A DNA stretch of 64,000 nucleotides from Novosphingobium lindaniclasticum LE124 (GCF_000445125.1 NZ_ATHL01000095.1:1-64000); one strand, 5' to 3'. Counted from the stretch's first letter, positions 8,437-17,389 are shown. Notes: a model not told the origin generated them from the sequence alone. Made by a program: numbers and translations.

Positions 8437-9735
8437 TCAGGGCCGCTCCTGCCCGGTGCCACGCACCAGCCATTTGTAGGTCGTAAGCCCTTCGAGCGCG
8501 ACCGGGCCGCGGGCGTGAAGGCGGCCCGTGGCGATGCCGATTTCCGCGCCCAGCCCGAATTCGGCGCCGTCGGCGAACTGGCTGGATGCATTGACCATGA
8601 CGATCGCACTGTCGACTTCCGCCAGGAATCGCTCCGCCGCCGCAGGGTCGGCTGCGACGATGGCGTCAGTATGATGCGAGGAATGCGCGGCGACATGGTC
8701 CATCGCCGCCTCGAGTCCGTCCACCACCGCTACCGAAAGCACGGCGTCGAGATACTCGGTGTCCCAGTCCTCGTCACCAGCCGGAAGCACGCGCGGATCG
8801 AGCGCCTGCGCCCGGGAATCGCCGCGCAGTTCGCATCCGGCATCGGCCAGCGCCTTCACCACTTGGGCCGAGGCCGGGAACTGGGTGTCGAGCAGCAGGG
8901 TCTCCATCGACCCGCAGATGCCGGTGCGGCGCAGCTTGGCATTCAGCGCGATGCGGCGCGCCATCTCGGGATCTGCCGAGGCGTGGACGTACGTATGGCA
9001 AATGCCGTCCAGATGGGCGAGCACGGGAACGCGGGCATCGGCCTGGACGCGAGCGACCAGGCTCTTGCCGCCGCGCGGGACGATCATGTCGATCAGGCCC
9101 GCTGCCGTCAGCATCGCGCCGACAGCGGCGCGGTCCTGCGTGGGCACGAGCTGCACCGCAGCCGCAGGGACGCCCGCCTGCTCGAGGCCGGCAACCATCG
9201 CTGCCAGTATCGCGCGATTCGATTGGAGCGCCTCGCTGCCGCCGCGCAGAAGCACGGCGTTGCCCGACCGCAGGCAAAGCGCGGCTGCATCGGCGGTGAC
9301 GTTGGGGCGGCTTTCATAAATAATGCCGATCAGCCCGATCGGGATCCGCACGCGCGAGAGTTGCAGGCCGTTGGGCCGCTCGCTCTTAGAAATCACTTCG
9401 CCTACCGGATCGGGCAGGCCCGCGACCTGCTCCACCGCATCGGCGATTCCGGCAAGACGTCCCGCATCGAGCCGCAGACGATCGAGCATGGCGCCGGTCA
9501 GCCCCTTGGCTTCGGCCGCCGCGATATCCTGGGCATTGGCCTCGAGAATATCCCTTTCCGCCGCACGCAGCATGCCTGCGGCGGCACGCAGCGCCTCCGC
9601 CTTCCGTACATCGGTCAGCCGCGCCAGAACGCGCTGCGCGGCGCGGCCGGCCGTAGCCAGACGAGCGACCAGAGCCTCGGGAGATTCGTCTCCGGCAGGC
9701 TGATTGTCGGCGGCAAGTGTAGTCAGCACGTTCAT
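8437..9735 (-). CDS. proA: gamma-glutamyl phosphate reductase ProA
   Basis: 432 residues. ProA reduces glutamyl-5-phosphate to the semialdehyde in proline synthesis, using NADPH. It has the aldehyde dehydrogenase-like fold with IPIGLIGIIYESRPNVT near residue 130, LRSGNAVLLRGGSEA near 160, the catalytic cysteine in TGICGSMETLL near 275, and HTDAIVAAD near 350. ATG at 9733-9735 (MNVLTTLAA) is chosen by family length. proB is not next to it in this window. Confidence 0.96.
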   Translation of the reverse strand: MNVLTTLAADNQPAGDESPEALVARLATAGRAAQRVLARLTDVRKAEALRAAAGMLRAAERDILEANAQDIAAAEAKGLTGAMLDRLRLDAGRLAGIADAVEQVAGLPDPVGEVISKSERPNGLQLSRVRIPIGLIGIIYESRPNVTADAAALCLRSGNAVLLRGGSEALQSNRAILAAMVAGLEQAGVPAAAVQLVPTQDRAAVGAMLTAAGLIDMIVPRGGKSLVARVQADARVPVLAHLDGICHTYVHASADPEMARRIALNAKLRRTGICGSMETLLLDTQFPASAQVVKALADAGCELRGDSRAQALDPRVLPAGDEDWDTEYLDAVLSVAVVDGLEAAMDHVAAHSSHHTDAIVAADPAAAERFLAEVDSAIVMVNASSQFADGAEFGLGAEIGIATGRLHARGPVALEGLTTYKWLVRGTGQERP

Positions 9736-10015
9736 GACAAGCGGACTAGCATCGATGAACTGCGCTGTCACGGATAGCTCCGCCTTCCCATAGAGACGGC
9801 GTGCTGGCGTTGATAAACCGGCATTTTTTGACGAATCAACCCAAACGGGAGATGAACGGCTCAGCCCTCGCCCGCCACAAGTTCCTCCGTTCATCGTGAA
9901 CCAGGCCCTGTTCGACCGGATTCCGCAAGGAGTCACGGCAAGTCGATTCGCCTTGCCGCCGCCCGGCTGCTAGCTCGCGGCCCCGGGTTCAAGCGAAAAA
10001 TCACGCGGGGTCGTT

Positions 10016-11149
10016 TTGCTAATCACATCTGCCGGGGCGCTCAAGAAGCGTCTCAAGGCGGCGTTCCCGGATCGCGAACTGATCGTGCGATCGCAGGGAC
10101 AGGTCCGCTTCATCCGTATCTCTTCAGGCATGCAGAAGGCCGGTGCCGCGCTGATGGCCTCTCTGGTCGGCGCATCGTGCCTGTCGATGGGTGCCCTGGC
10201 GCTATCCGAATTTTCCACCCGCAGCGAACAAGCCGCCCTTGCAGCGCGCGAGGCGCAAGTCGCCAGCGCGGCCAGCAAGGTAGCGCGTTATCGCGAGGAC
10301 CTGAACGGCACCGTGGCAGACCTCGCCCGCCGCCAGCAGTTCATCGAGAAGATGATCGACGCGCATATCGGTGAGCTTCCGGAAGAGGCGCAAGCCGGTG
10401 CCGCCGCAACCGGCAAGGCTCCCGAAGCCGCCGACAAGATCAGCGCCGCCCTGCCCGCTGCCGGCAAGCTCGCCCAGATCAAGGCCGAGCAGGTCGCTCT
10501 GGTCGAGCGCCTGACCCGCTATGCCGATCATCGTGCTTCACTCGCTTCCGATGCCATTCGCAAGCTGGGCCTCAACCCTGCGCCGATGATGGCCCGCGCG
10601 CGGTCCAAGGTCGCCGAAGGTGGTCCGCTGGAAAGCCTTGCCACCGGTGCCGACGGATCGCTGGACCCACGATTCCAGCGCCTCGGCCTCAGTCTCGCGC
10701 GCATGGATGCGCTGGAAAGCGGCCTCGCATCGATCCCGCAGGTTCAGCCTGCCCACGTCGCCTATGTGTCGTCCAGCTACGGCTATCGCTCCGACCCGTT
10801 CACCGGCGGAGCGGCATTCCACGCCGGTCTTGACTTCCCCGGACCGATGGGTTCGCCGATCTACGCGGCTGCGAAAGGCAAGGTTTCCTTCGTCGGCCAG
10901 CGCCAGGGCTACGGCAACTGCATCGAGATCAGCCATGGCAACGGGTTGATGACTCGTTACGGCCACCTTTCCGCCTTCGGCGTTCGCGTCGGCCAGGACG
11001 TGGACGGCGGAACCCGCATCGCCGCGATGGGCAGCACCGGCCGCTCCACCGGCTCGCACCTTCACTTCGAAGTGCGCGTCAACAATCGTCCGATGAATCC
11101 GCGCCCCTTCCTGGAGGCCGCCCGCAATGTTCAGCAAGAAGCCCGATAG
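10016..11149 (+). CDS. M23 family metalloendopeptidase, membrane anchored
   Basis: 377 residues from a TTG start. Residues about 40-65 form one membrane segment (AALMASLVGASCLSMGALAL) after a basic cytoplasmic stretch, then a helical stalk to about residue 240. The C-terminal M23 domain has the zinc ligands HAGLDF, YGHLSAF and the HLHFEV signature, so it should be active against peptidoglycan cross-links. The TTG start is favoured because related proteins carry the basic GQVRFIRIS segment before the membrane helix; ATG at codon 39 is the alternative. The 3' end overlaps the bactofilin gene by 23 bp. Confidence 0.9.
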   Translation: MLITSAGALKKRLKAAFPDRELIVRSQGQVRFIRISSGMQKAGAALMASLVGASCLSMGALALSEFSTRSEQAALAAREAQVASAASKVARYREDLNGTVADLARRQQFIEKMIDAHIGELPEEAQAGAAATGKAPEAADKISAALPAAGKLAQIKAEQVALVERLTRYADHRASLASDAIRKLGLNPAPMMARARSKVAEGGPLESLATGADGSLDPRFQRLGLSLARMDALESGLASIPQVQPAHVAYVSSSYGYRSDPFTGGAAFHAGLDFPGPMGSPIYAAAKGKVSFVGQRQGYGNCIEISHGNGLMTRYGHLSAFGVRVGQDVDGGTRIAAMGSTGRSTGSHLHFEVRVNNRPMNPRPFLEAARNVQQEAR

Positions 11150-11579
11150 CACCATGGTCAAGAACTTCTCCAATCACCGTACCGGCCCGACTTCGGGCTT
11201 CTCGATGCTCGGAAACGACATCACGCTCACCGGCAACGTCGAAGCCTCGGCAGACCTGCACATCGATGGACGCGTTATCGGCGACATCACCTGCAAGGCC
11301 CTGGTCCAGGGCGAGGACAGCGAAATCGCCGGCGGGATCTCCGCCGAATCGGTCCGCATCGCCGGAATCGTGCGCGGCACGATCACCGCCCGTGAAGTGG
11401 TGATTCTCAAGAGCGCGCAGATCATCGGCGACGTGGCCTACGACGCCCTCACCATCGAGCAGGGCGCCCGCCTCGAAGGCCGCCTCAGCCCCAATGGCGG
11501 CCAGATGCCGCCGGCTCTCGCCCGCCTGCCGCACGCAGTTTCCGACGACGGGGCCGAAGTCGTCATCGCCGCCGAGTAA
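11127..11579 (+). CDS. bactofilin family cytoskeletal protein
   Basis: 150 residues. Bactofilins polymerise without nucleotide into membrane-associated filaments that localise cell-wall enzymes. The central part (about residues 28-125) is a right-handed beta-helix with repeated hydrophobic-glycine steps: ASADLHIDGRVIGDITC, GGISAESVRIAGIVRGTI, AQIIGDVAYDALTIEQG. Flanking tails are disordered. The gene overlaps the M23 peptidase upstream, so both are very likely co-translated and act together on cell shape. A strong terminator follows. Confidence 0.95.
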   Translation: MFSKKPDSTMVKNFSNHRTGPTSGFSMLGNDITLTGNVEASADLHIDGRVIGDITCKALVQGEDSEIAGGISAESVRIAGIVRGTITAREVVILKSAQIIGDVAYDALTIEQGARLEGRLSPNGGQMPPALARLPHAVSDDGAEVVIAAE

Positions 11580-11600
11580 ATCGGCTCCCGCTTTCCAGCA

Positions 11601-11637
11601 AAAAGCCCGCGACAGCCACCTGTCGCGGGCTTTTTTG
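11601..11637. terminator. intrinsic terminator after bactofilin
   Basis: Perfect 11-bp stem GCCCGCGACAG / CTGTCGCGGGC (11605-11615 and 11620-11630), four-base loop, then TTTTTTG. An upstream AAAA makes it potentially bidirectional, serving the convergent trcR gene as well. Confidence 0.95.
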
Positions 11638-11662
11638 TGTTCGGCGATCGGCCGGGAGGCGA

Positions 11663-12364
11663 TCAGTCCTCCCCGGCGGCCTCGGCAGCGCGCTTGGCTT
11701 CGAGCCAGGCCGCGACTTCGGCTTCCTGCGCGGCTTCGCTGGCGGCGCGCGAGGCCGCTTCGCGCTCGGCGCGCAGTTCGTCGATCAGGGCCTGGCGGTC
11801 GTCGCCGAGGCGTTCGTCACCCTGACCGTTGTCCTGGATGCCCGCCTTCTTCGCGGCCTTGAACACGATGCCGTCCAGTTCGCGCTGCGAGCAGAGACCC
11901 AGCGTCACCGGATCCTTCGGCGTGATGTTGGCGATGTTCCAGTGCGAACGGTCACGAATGGCGGCAATCGTGTTGCGGGTCGTACCGATCAGCTTGCCGA
12001 TCTGCGCGTCCGAAACCTCGGGGTGGTTGCGCAGGATCCAGGCGATGCCGTCCGGCTTGTCCTGGCGCTTCGAGACCGGCGTGTAGCGCGGGCCCTTGGT
12101 GCGGTTGGAGGTGACCGGAACCTTGTGCATGCGGAGCTTGTACTCCGGGTTTGCCTGGCCCTTCTCGATCTCTTCCATGGTCAGTTCACCCGAACGCACG
12201 GGATCGCGTCCGGTATACTTGCTGGATGCCAGGTCATCGGCCATCGCCTGCACTTCGAGCATGTGCAGGCCGCAGAACTCTGCGATCTGCTCGAAGGTCA
12301 ACGCGGTGCTGTCGACCAGCCACGAGGCGGTCGCGTGCGGCATCAGCGGAGTGGGCTGGCTCAT
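11663..12364 (-). CDS. trcR: cell cycle transcriptional regulator TrcR (DUF1013)
   Basis: 233 residues. The DUF1013 family is alphaproteobacterial and is named TrcR for its link to cell-cycle transcription. The core runs from MPHATASWLVDSTALTFEQIAEF through GLHMLEVQAMAD, GRDPVRSGELTMEEI, then a helix-turn-helix-like part ISDAQI-type (EVSDAQIGKLIGTTRNTIAAI) and RSHWNIANI, all typical. The last 60 residues are an Ala/Glu/Arg coiled coil. It converges on the bactofilin gene across a shared terminator. Confidence 0.93.
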   Translation of the reverse strand: MSQPTPLMPHATASWLVDSTALTFEQIAEFCGLHMLEVQAMADDLASSKYTGRDPVRSGELTMEEIEKGQANPEYKLRMHKVPVTSNRTKGPRYTPVSKRQDKPDGIAWILRNHPEVSDAQIGKLIGTTRNTIAAIRDRSHWNIANITPKDPVTLGLCSQRELDGIVFKAAKKAGIQDNGQGDERLGDDRQALIDELRAEREAASRAASEAAQEAEVAAWLEAKRAAEAAGED

Positions 12365-12390
12365 GTCTCTATCTCCGGCGGAAACAATAA

Positions 12391-12414
12391 GGGCCGCCCC
12401 TTCGCGGAGCGGCC
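12391..12414 (-). terminator. possible terminator of the quinone oxidoreductase
   Basis: On the minus strand GGCCGCTCC / GGGGCGGCC-type arms form an imperfect GC hairpin followed by CTTATTGTTT. It lies downstream of the oxidoreductase and just upstream of trcR. The T-run is weak. Confidence 0.4.
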
Positions 12415-12516
12415 GTACAGAGCCGATTTAGGGAAACTTTGTCCATTCGGCAAGCAAAAGCCTTGCTTTCGGCAACTCTGTTCTACGCGGCGCCGCAACG
12501 ATTCGACCGAAGGCGA

Positions 12517-13518
12517 TCAGATTTCCAGCACGATCTTGCCGATATGATCCCCCGCTTCCATGCGGGCATGAGCGGCGGCGGCCTCCGCCAGCGGGAATCG
12601 CGTGTCCATCACCGGGCGCAGAACGCCATCCTCGAACAGCGGCCAGGCATTGGCGCGGATCTCCTGCGCGAGCAGGGCCTTGAACGAATCCGTGCGCGGC
12701 CGCAGGGTCGATCCGGTCAACGTGTAGCGCCGGGTCATGACCACGGCCATGTTGAGGTCGGCCTTCATGCCGCCTTGTACGGCGATGGTGACATGGCGGC
12801 CATCGAGCGCCAGACACTTGAGGTTGCGGGCCACATAGTCGCCCGCCACCATGTCCAGCACCAGATCGACGCCCCGGCCATGGGTGATCCGCGCGACTTC
12901 CTCTACGAAATCGCTCGTCCGGTAATCGATCGCATGATCCGCGCCGATCTCCAGCGCGCGGGCGCATTTGTCCGGCGAACCGCAAGTGACGATCACGGTG
13001 AGGCCGAATTGGCGGCAGAGCATCGTCGCCATCGTGCCAATGCCGCTGGTGCCGCCATGAATCAGGATGGTCTCCCCTTCCCGCGCCCAGCCCCGTTCGA
13101 AAACATTGTGCCAGACGGTGAAGAGAGTCTCGGGCAGTGCCGCCGCCTCTTCCATCGCCAGCGATTCGGGAACCGGCAGGCAGGCGCCGACCTTGGCGAT
13201 GCAATATTCGGCATAACCGCCGCCCGCCACCAGGGCGCAGACCTTCTGCTCGGGCTCCAGTTTGGTGACGCCCTCGCCAAGAGCCACGACCCGCCCGGAG
13301 ATCTCCAGCCCCGGCAGCGGCGAGGCCCCCGGCGGCGGGGGGTACTTGCCCTGGCGCTGCACCACATCGGGCCGATTGACGCCCGCGAAGGCGACCTTGA
13401 CGAGGACCTCTCCCGGCCCCGGCACCGGAACCGGCACGGTTACGGGCTGGAGAACCTCGGGGCCGCCAGGCTCGTCGAAGCCGATCGCGGTCATCGTCAA
13501 AGGTAGATTAGCTGACAT
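12517..13518 (-). CDS. NAD(P)H:quinone oxidoreductase, zinc-free MDR family
   Basis: 333 residues, medium-chain dehydrogenase/reductase fold without the zinc ligands of alcohol dehydrogenases. The catalytic domain has GVNRPDVVQRQG, PGLEISGRVVALG and CALVAGGGYAEY. The nucleotide-binding region is ETILIHGGTSGIGTMA near residue 150. Family members reduce quinones or alpha,beta-unsaturated carbonyls with NADPH; the true substrate cannot be told. It is divergent from the DUF1192 gene with a 89-bp gap, a pairing seen widely in alphaproteobacteria. A paralogue lies at 40079-41047. Confidence 0.9.
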   Translation of the reverse strand: MSANLPLTMTAIGFDEPGGPEVLQPVTVPVPVPGPGEVLVKVAFAGVNRPDVVQRQGKYPPPPGASPLPGLEISGRVVALGEGVTKLEPEQKVCALVAGGGYAEYCIAKVGACLPVPESLAMEEAAALPETLFTVWHNVFERGWAREGETILIHGGTSGIGTMATMLCRQFGLTVIVTCGSPDKCARALEIGADHAIDYRTSDFVEEVARITHGRGVDLVLDMVAGDYVARNLKCLALDGRHVTIAVQGGMKADLNMAVVMTRRYTLTGSTLRPRTDSFKALLAQEIRANAWPLFEDGVLRPVMDTRFPLAEAAAAHARMEAGDHIGKIVLEI

Positions 13519-13607
13519 GCTTGTCCTGTTGCCACAGTCCCACTTTGAAGTGGAACATATTTTCTCGGCATTGACAGGCTTAGACTACAGTCCGATGCTG
13601 CGATGCA

Positions 13608-13826
13608 ATGGACGAGGACGATCGACCGCGGCGGCGGTCAGCCGAAGGCGACTTCGGAGCTGCCAGCCTTCTCGCCAGCGAAAGCCTGGATCGCTTTTCG
13701 CTGGACGAACTCGATGCACGCATCGCGCTTCTCGAATCAGAGATCGAACGGATCAAGGCCCATCGCGGGAAAGCCTCAGCGCATATGCTTGCGGCCGAAG
13801 CGCTGTTCAGATCGAGGAAAGCATGA
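13608..13826 (+). CDS. DUF1192 family small protein
   Basis: 72 residues. DUF1192 proteins are short alphaproteobacterial proteins of unknown function. The conserved part is LDRFSLDELDARIALLESEIERIKAH, a predicted helix with coiled-coil character, after an acidic and arginine-rich start. ATG at 13608. A perfect TTGACA at 13571-13576 could be its -35 element, but the matching -10 (GATGCT) is poor. Confidence 0.85.
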   Translation: MDEDDRPRRRSAEGDFGAASLLASESLDRFSLDELDARIALLESEIERIKAHRGKASAHMLAAEALFRSRKA

Positions 13827-13875
13827 TCGGCGCCACACTCCTTAACGGCAACCTCGCAACCAACCGGAGCGTCCC

Positions 13876-13881
13876 TATATT
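13876..13881 (+). promoter_or_regulatory. possible -10 element upstream of clpA
   Basis: CCCTATATT at 13873-13881 resembles both a sigma70 -10 (TATATT) and the alphaproteobacterial sigma32 -10. No convincing -35 is seen at the right distance, so heat-shock control of clpA is only suggested. Confidence 0.25.
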
Positions 13882-13951
13882 ATGAAATGAACACTGCCCG
13901 GCCAAACTCCCCGCCAAGGAGAGTCCCCCCTTCCAGATGAAAGTTTTCTAG

Positions 13952-16318
13952 ATGCCAAGTTTCGCGCAAAGCCTGGAAAAGACACTGCACTCGGCCCTGT
14001 CGCACGCCTCCGAGCGCAGCCACGAGTACGCCACGCTGGAGCACCTGCTGCTCGCCCTGATCGACGATCCGGACGCGGCACAGGTCATGCAGGCATGCGG
14101 CGTGGAGCTTGGCGACCTCGGTGACGTGGTCCGTCAGTATCTCGACCAGGAATACCAGTCGCTCAAGACCGAGGACAAGGGCGATCCGGCACCGACTGCC
14201 GGCTTCCAGCGCGTGATCCAGCGCGCCATCCTCCATGTCCAGTCATCGGGCAAGGACACCGTCACCGGCGCCAATGTGCTGGTCGCGCTGTTCTCCGAAC
14301 GCGATTCCTACGCGGTCTACTTCCTGCAGCAGCAGGACATGAGCCGCCTGGATGCCGTGAGCTACATCAGCCACGGCATCGGCAAAGGCGGAAAGCGCGT
14401 CGAGGAAAAGGGCACCAAGGGCAGCGAGGAGCACGCTCCCACGCCCGAGGAGAAGGCAGAGGCCAAGAATGCCGGAAAGAAGGATTCGGCGCTCGACCAG
14501 TTTACCGTCAATCTCAACGACAAGGCGCTGAACGGCAAGGTCGATCCGCTGATCGGTCGCGGCCCGGAAGTGGACCGCACGATCCAGATCCTCTGCCGCC
14601 GCTCGAAGAACAACCCGCTCTACGTGGGTGATCCCGGCGTCGGCAAGACCGCCATTGCCGAGGGTCTCGCGCGCAAGATCGTCGAGGGCGAAGTGCCGGA
14701 AGTGCTGGCCGAAGCGGTGATCTACTCGCTCGACATGGGCAGCCTCCTGGCCGGAACCCGCTATCGCGGCGACTTCGAGGAACGCCTGAAGCAGGTCGTC
14801 TCCGAACTGGAGAAGATGCCGCACGCGATTCTCTTCATCGACGAGATTCACACGGTGATCGGCGCCGGCGCCACCAGCGGCGGCGCGATGGATGCCTCGA
14901 ACCTGCTCAAGCCCGCGCTGTCGGGCGGCACGATCCGCTGCATCGGCTCCACCACCTACAAGGAGTTCCGCAACCACTTCGAAAAGGACCGCGCCCTGCT
15001 GCGCCGGTTCCAGAAGATCGACGTGAACGAACCCACGGTGGAAGACACGATCAAGATCCTGCGCGGCCTTCGCTCGGCCTTCGAAGAGCACCACAAGGTC
15101 AAGTACACACCCGATGCGATCAAGACCGCCGTCGAGCTTTCGGCGCGCTACATCAATGATCGCAAGCTGCCCGACAAGGCGATCGACGTGATCGACGAAG
15201 TGGGCGCGATGCAGATGCTGGTGCCCCCCAGCCGCCGCAAGAAGACGATCACCGCCCGCGAGATCGAGGCCGTGATCGCCACCATGGCGCGCATCCCACC
15301 CAAGTCGGTCAGCTCCGACGACAAGAAGGCGCTCGAGAATCTCGAACGCGACCTGAAGCGGGTGGTATTCGGGCAGGACAAGGCCATCGGCGTTCTTTCC
15401 ACCGCCATGAAGCTCAGCCGCGCGGGCCTGCGCGACCCGGACAAGCCGATCGGCTCGTTCCTGTTCTCCGGCCCCACCGGCGTCGGCAAGACCGAAGTCG
15501 CCCGCCAGCTCGCGTCGATCATGGGCATCGAGCTCAAGCGCTTCGACATGTCTGAATACATGGAGCGTCACTCGGTCAGCCGCCTGATCGGCGCGCCTCC
15601 GGGCTATGTCGGCTTCGACCAGGGCGGTCTGCTGACCGATGCGATCGACCAGAATCCGCACTGCGTGCTGCTGCTGGACGAAATCGAGAAGGCCCATCCC
15701 GACCTGTTCAACATCCTGCTGCAGGTGATGGACAACGGCCGCCTGACCGACCACCACGGCAAGACCGTGGACTTCCGCAACGTTGTCCTGATCATGACCA
15801 CCAATGCGGGCGCGTCCGACATGGCCCGCCAGGGCATCGGCTTCGGCGACACGTCCAAGGCGGATGCCGGGGACGAGGCGGTGAAGCAGATGTTCACGCC
15901 GGAATTCCGCAACCGTCTCGACGCCATCGTGCCCTTCGCCTACCTCGCCAAGGACACGATCAGCCGCGTGGTGGACAAGTTCATCCTCCAGCTCGAACTC
16001 CAGCTGGCCGACCAGAACGTCCACATCCAGTTCGACTCCGACGCACGCACCTGGCTGGGCGATCGCGGTTACGACAAGCTCTACGGTGCGCGCCCGATGG
16101 GCCGCGTGATCCAGGAGAAGGTCAAGCAACCGCTGGCCGAGGAACTGCTGTTCGGCAAGCTCGCGCATGGCGGCGAAGTCCACGTTTCGGTGAAGGACGA
16201 TGGGCTGAACTTCGAACTGACGCCCGCCGCCCCCAAGGTGGTCGGCAAGAAGAGGGCTCCGGCCAAGGCTTCTTCCAAGAAGCCCGGTCCGCAGCCGGAA
16301 GCCAACGCGGACGACTGA
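13952..16318 (+). CDS. clpA: ATP-dependent Clp protease ATP-binding subunit ClpA
   Basis: 788 residues. ClpA unfolds substrates and feeds them to ClpP. The N-domain (residues 1-145) matches ClpA (FAQSLEKTLHSAL, EYATLEHLLLALI). AAA module 1 has GDPGVGKTAIAEGLARKI and LFIDEIHTVIGAGA; module 2 has GPTGVGKTEVARQL and LLLDEIEKAHPD. The IGF-type loop for docking ClpP is visible in QGIGFGDTS. The tail is Lys/Ala rich. No clpS lies directly upstream, where it often is. A clear terminator follows. Confidence 0.97.
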   Translation: MPSFAQSLEKTLHSALSHASERSHEYATLEHLLLALIDDPDAAQVMQACGVELGDLGDVVRQYLDQEYQSLKTEDKGDPAPTAGFQRVIQRAILHVQSSGKDTVTGANVLVALFSERDSYAVYFLQQQDMSRLDAVSYISHGIGKGGKRVEEKGTKGSEEHAPTPEEKAEAKNAGKKDSALDQFTVNLNDKALNGKVDPLIGRGPEVDRTIQILCRRSKNNPLYVGDPGVGKTAIAEGLARKIVEGEVPEVLAEAVIYSLDMGSLLAGTRYRGDFEERLKQVVSELEKMPHAILFIDEIHTVIGAGATSGGAMDASNLLKPALSGGTIRCIGSTTYKEFRNHFEKDRALLRRFQKIDVNEPTVEDTIKILRGLRSAFEEHHKVKYTPDAIKTAVELSARYINDRKLPDKAIDVIDEVGAMQMLVPPSRRKKTITAREIEAVIATMARIPPKSVSSDDKKALENLERDLKRVVFGQDKAIGVLSTAMKLSRAGLRDPDKPIGSFLFSGPTGVGKTEVARQLASIMGIELKRFDMSEYMERHSVSRLIGAPPGYVGFDQGGLLTDAIDQNPHCVLLLDEIEKAHPDLFNILLQVMDNGRLTDHHGKTVDFRNVVLIMTTNAGASDMARQGIGFGDTSKADAGDEAVKQMFTPEFRNRLDAIVPFAYLAKDTISRVVDKFILQLELQLADQNVHIQFDSDARTWLGDRGYDKLYGARPMGRVIQEKVKQPLAEELLFGKLAHGGEVHVSVKDDGLNFELTPAAPKVVGKKRAPAKASSKKPGPQPEANADD

Positions 16319-16340
16319 ACTTCCGTGAATTGAAATCGAC

Positions 16341-16375
16341 GGGGCGGGAACCACGCGGTTCCCGCCCCATTTTTC
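16341..16375 (+). terminator. intrinsic terminator after clpA
   Basis: Perfect 12-bp stem GGGGCGGGAACC / GGTTCCCGCCCC (16341-16352 and 16357-16368), ACGC loop, then ATTTTTC. It ends 5 bp before the next start codon. Confidence 0.92.
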
Positions 16376-16379
16376 ATCC

Positions 16380-17384
16380 ATGGCCCGTGATTTTTCCTGG
16401 ATCAGACCCGAACCCTGGGGAATTCACGTCATCCCCGCCGATTGCTGGATCGATCCTTCTCGACCCGTCGATCGCGCCCTGGTGACGCATGGCCATGCCG
16501 ATCACGCGCGCGGCGGCCACGGCGAGACGGTGGCCACCCCGGAAACACTGGCGATCATGAAGCTGCGCTATGCGACCTGCGAAGGCGCCGTGCCGGTCGC
16601 CTATCACGAGACGCTGAGCCTTCAGGGCGGCGTGTCGGCCACCTACATTCCTGCCGGTCATGTCCTCGGCTCGGCGCAGATCCTGCTGGAACATGCGGGC
16701 GAGCGCATCGTGGTCACCGGCGACTTCAAGCGCCGCGCCGATCCCACCTGCCCGCCGTTCGAAGTGACGCCTTGCGATGTGCTCATCACCGAGGCGACTT
16801 TCGGACTTCCCGTGTTCCGCCATCCCCCCGTCGAGCATGAGATCGCCAAGTTGCTTTCCGCACTTGCCGCCAACCCCGATCGCTGCGTGCTGGTGGGGGC
16901 CTATGCGCTCGGCAAGGCCCAGCGCGTGATTGCCGAACTGCGCCGGGCCGGCCATGTCGAACCGATCTACCTCCATGGCGCTATGGAGCGCATGTGTCGG
17001 CTCTACGAGGAACTGGGCGTGGATCTGGGCGACTTGCGACTCGTCAGCGACGCGGCGAAGGGCGCGTTGGCGGGACGCGTGGTTCTTGCCCCGCCCTCCG
17101 CGCTGAACGACCGCTGGAGCCGGCGCCTGCCCGATCCGGTCACGGCCATGGCCTCCGGCTGGATGCGCGTTCGCCAGCGGGCCCGACAACGCATGGTCGA
17201 ACTGCCGCTGGTGATCTCGGATCATGCCGACTGGGACGAGCTGACGCAGACGGTGATCGACGTGAACCCGGCGGAAACCTGGATCACCCATGGGCGCGAA
17301 GAGGCGATGCTACGCTGGTGTCAGTTGCATCAACGCCGCGCGCGAGCGCTCGCTCTGGTGGGATACGAGGACGAAGATGATTGA
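16380..17384 (+). CDS. ligase-associated DNA exonuclease (metallo-beta-lactamase fold)
   Basis: 334 residues. This family accompanies an ATP-dependent DNA ligase in a bacterial DNA repair cluster. The metallo-beta-lactamase motif THGHADHARGGH is near residue 37, followed by YIPAGHVLGSAQ, VTGDFKRRADPT, the ITEATFGLP region and the C-terminal SDHADWDEL and WITHGREEA. It leads into the ligase gene but is separated from it by a 220-bp repeat. The start codon directly follows the clpA terminator with no ribosome binding site, so the message may be leaderless or the start misplaced. Confidence 0.93.
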   Translation: MARDFSWIRPEPWGIHVIPADCWIDPSRPVDRALVTHGHADHARGGHGETVATPETLAIMKLRYATCEGAVPVAYHETLSLQGGVSATYIPAGHVLGSAQILLEHAGERIVVTGDFKRRADPTCPPFEVTPCDVLITEATFGLPVFRHPPVEHEIAKLLSALAANPDRCVLVGAYALGKAQRVIAELRRAGHVEPIYLHGAMERMCRLYEELGVDLGDLRLVSDAAKGALAGRVVLAPPSALNDRWSRRLPDPVTAMASGWMRVRQRARQRMVELPLVISDHADWDELTQTVIDVNPAETWITHGREEAMLRWCQLHQRRARALALVGYEDEDD

Positions 17385-17389
17385 GAGGG

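Noticed and set aside
14243..16381. A 712-codon open frame on the minus strand opposite clpA
   Set aside because: ClpA on the plus strand has all AAA and docking motifs. The opposite frame has no recognisable motif and is expected from codon bias in GC-rich DNA.
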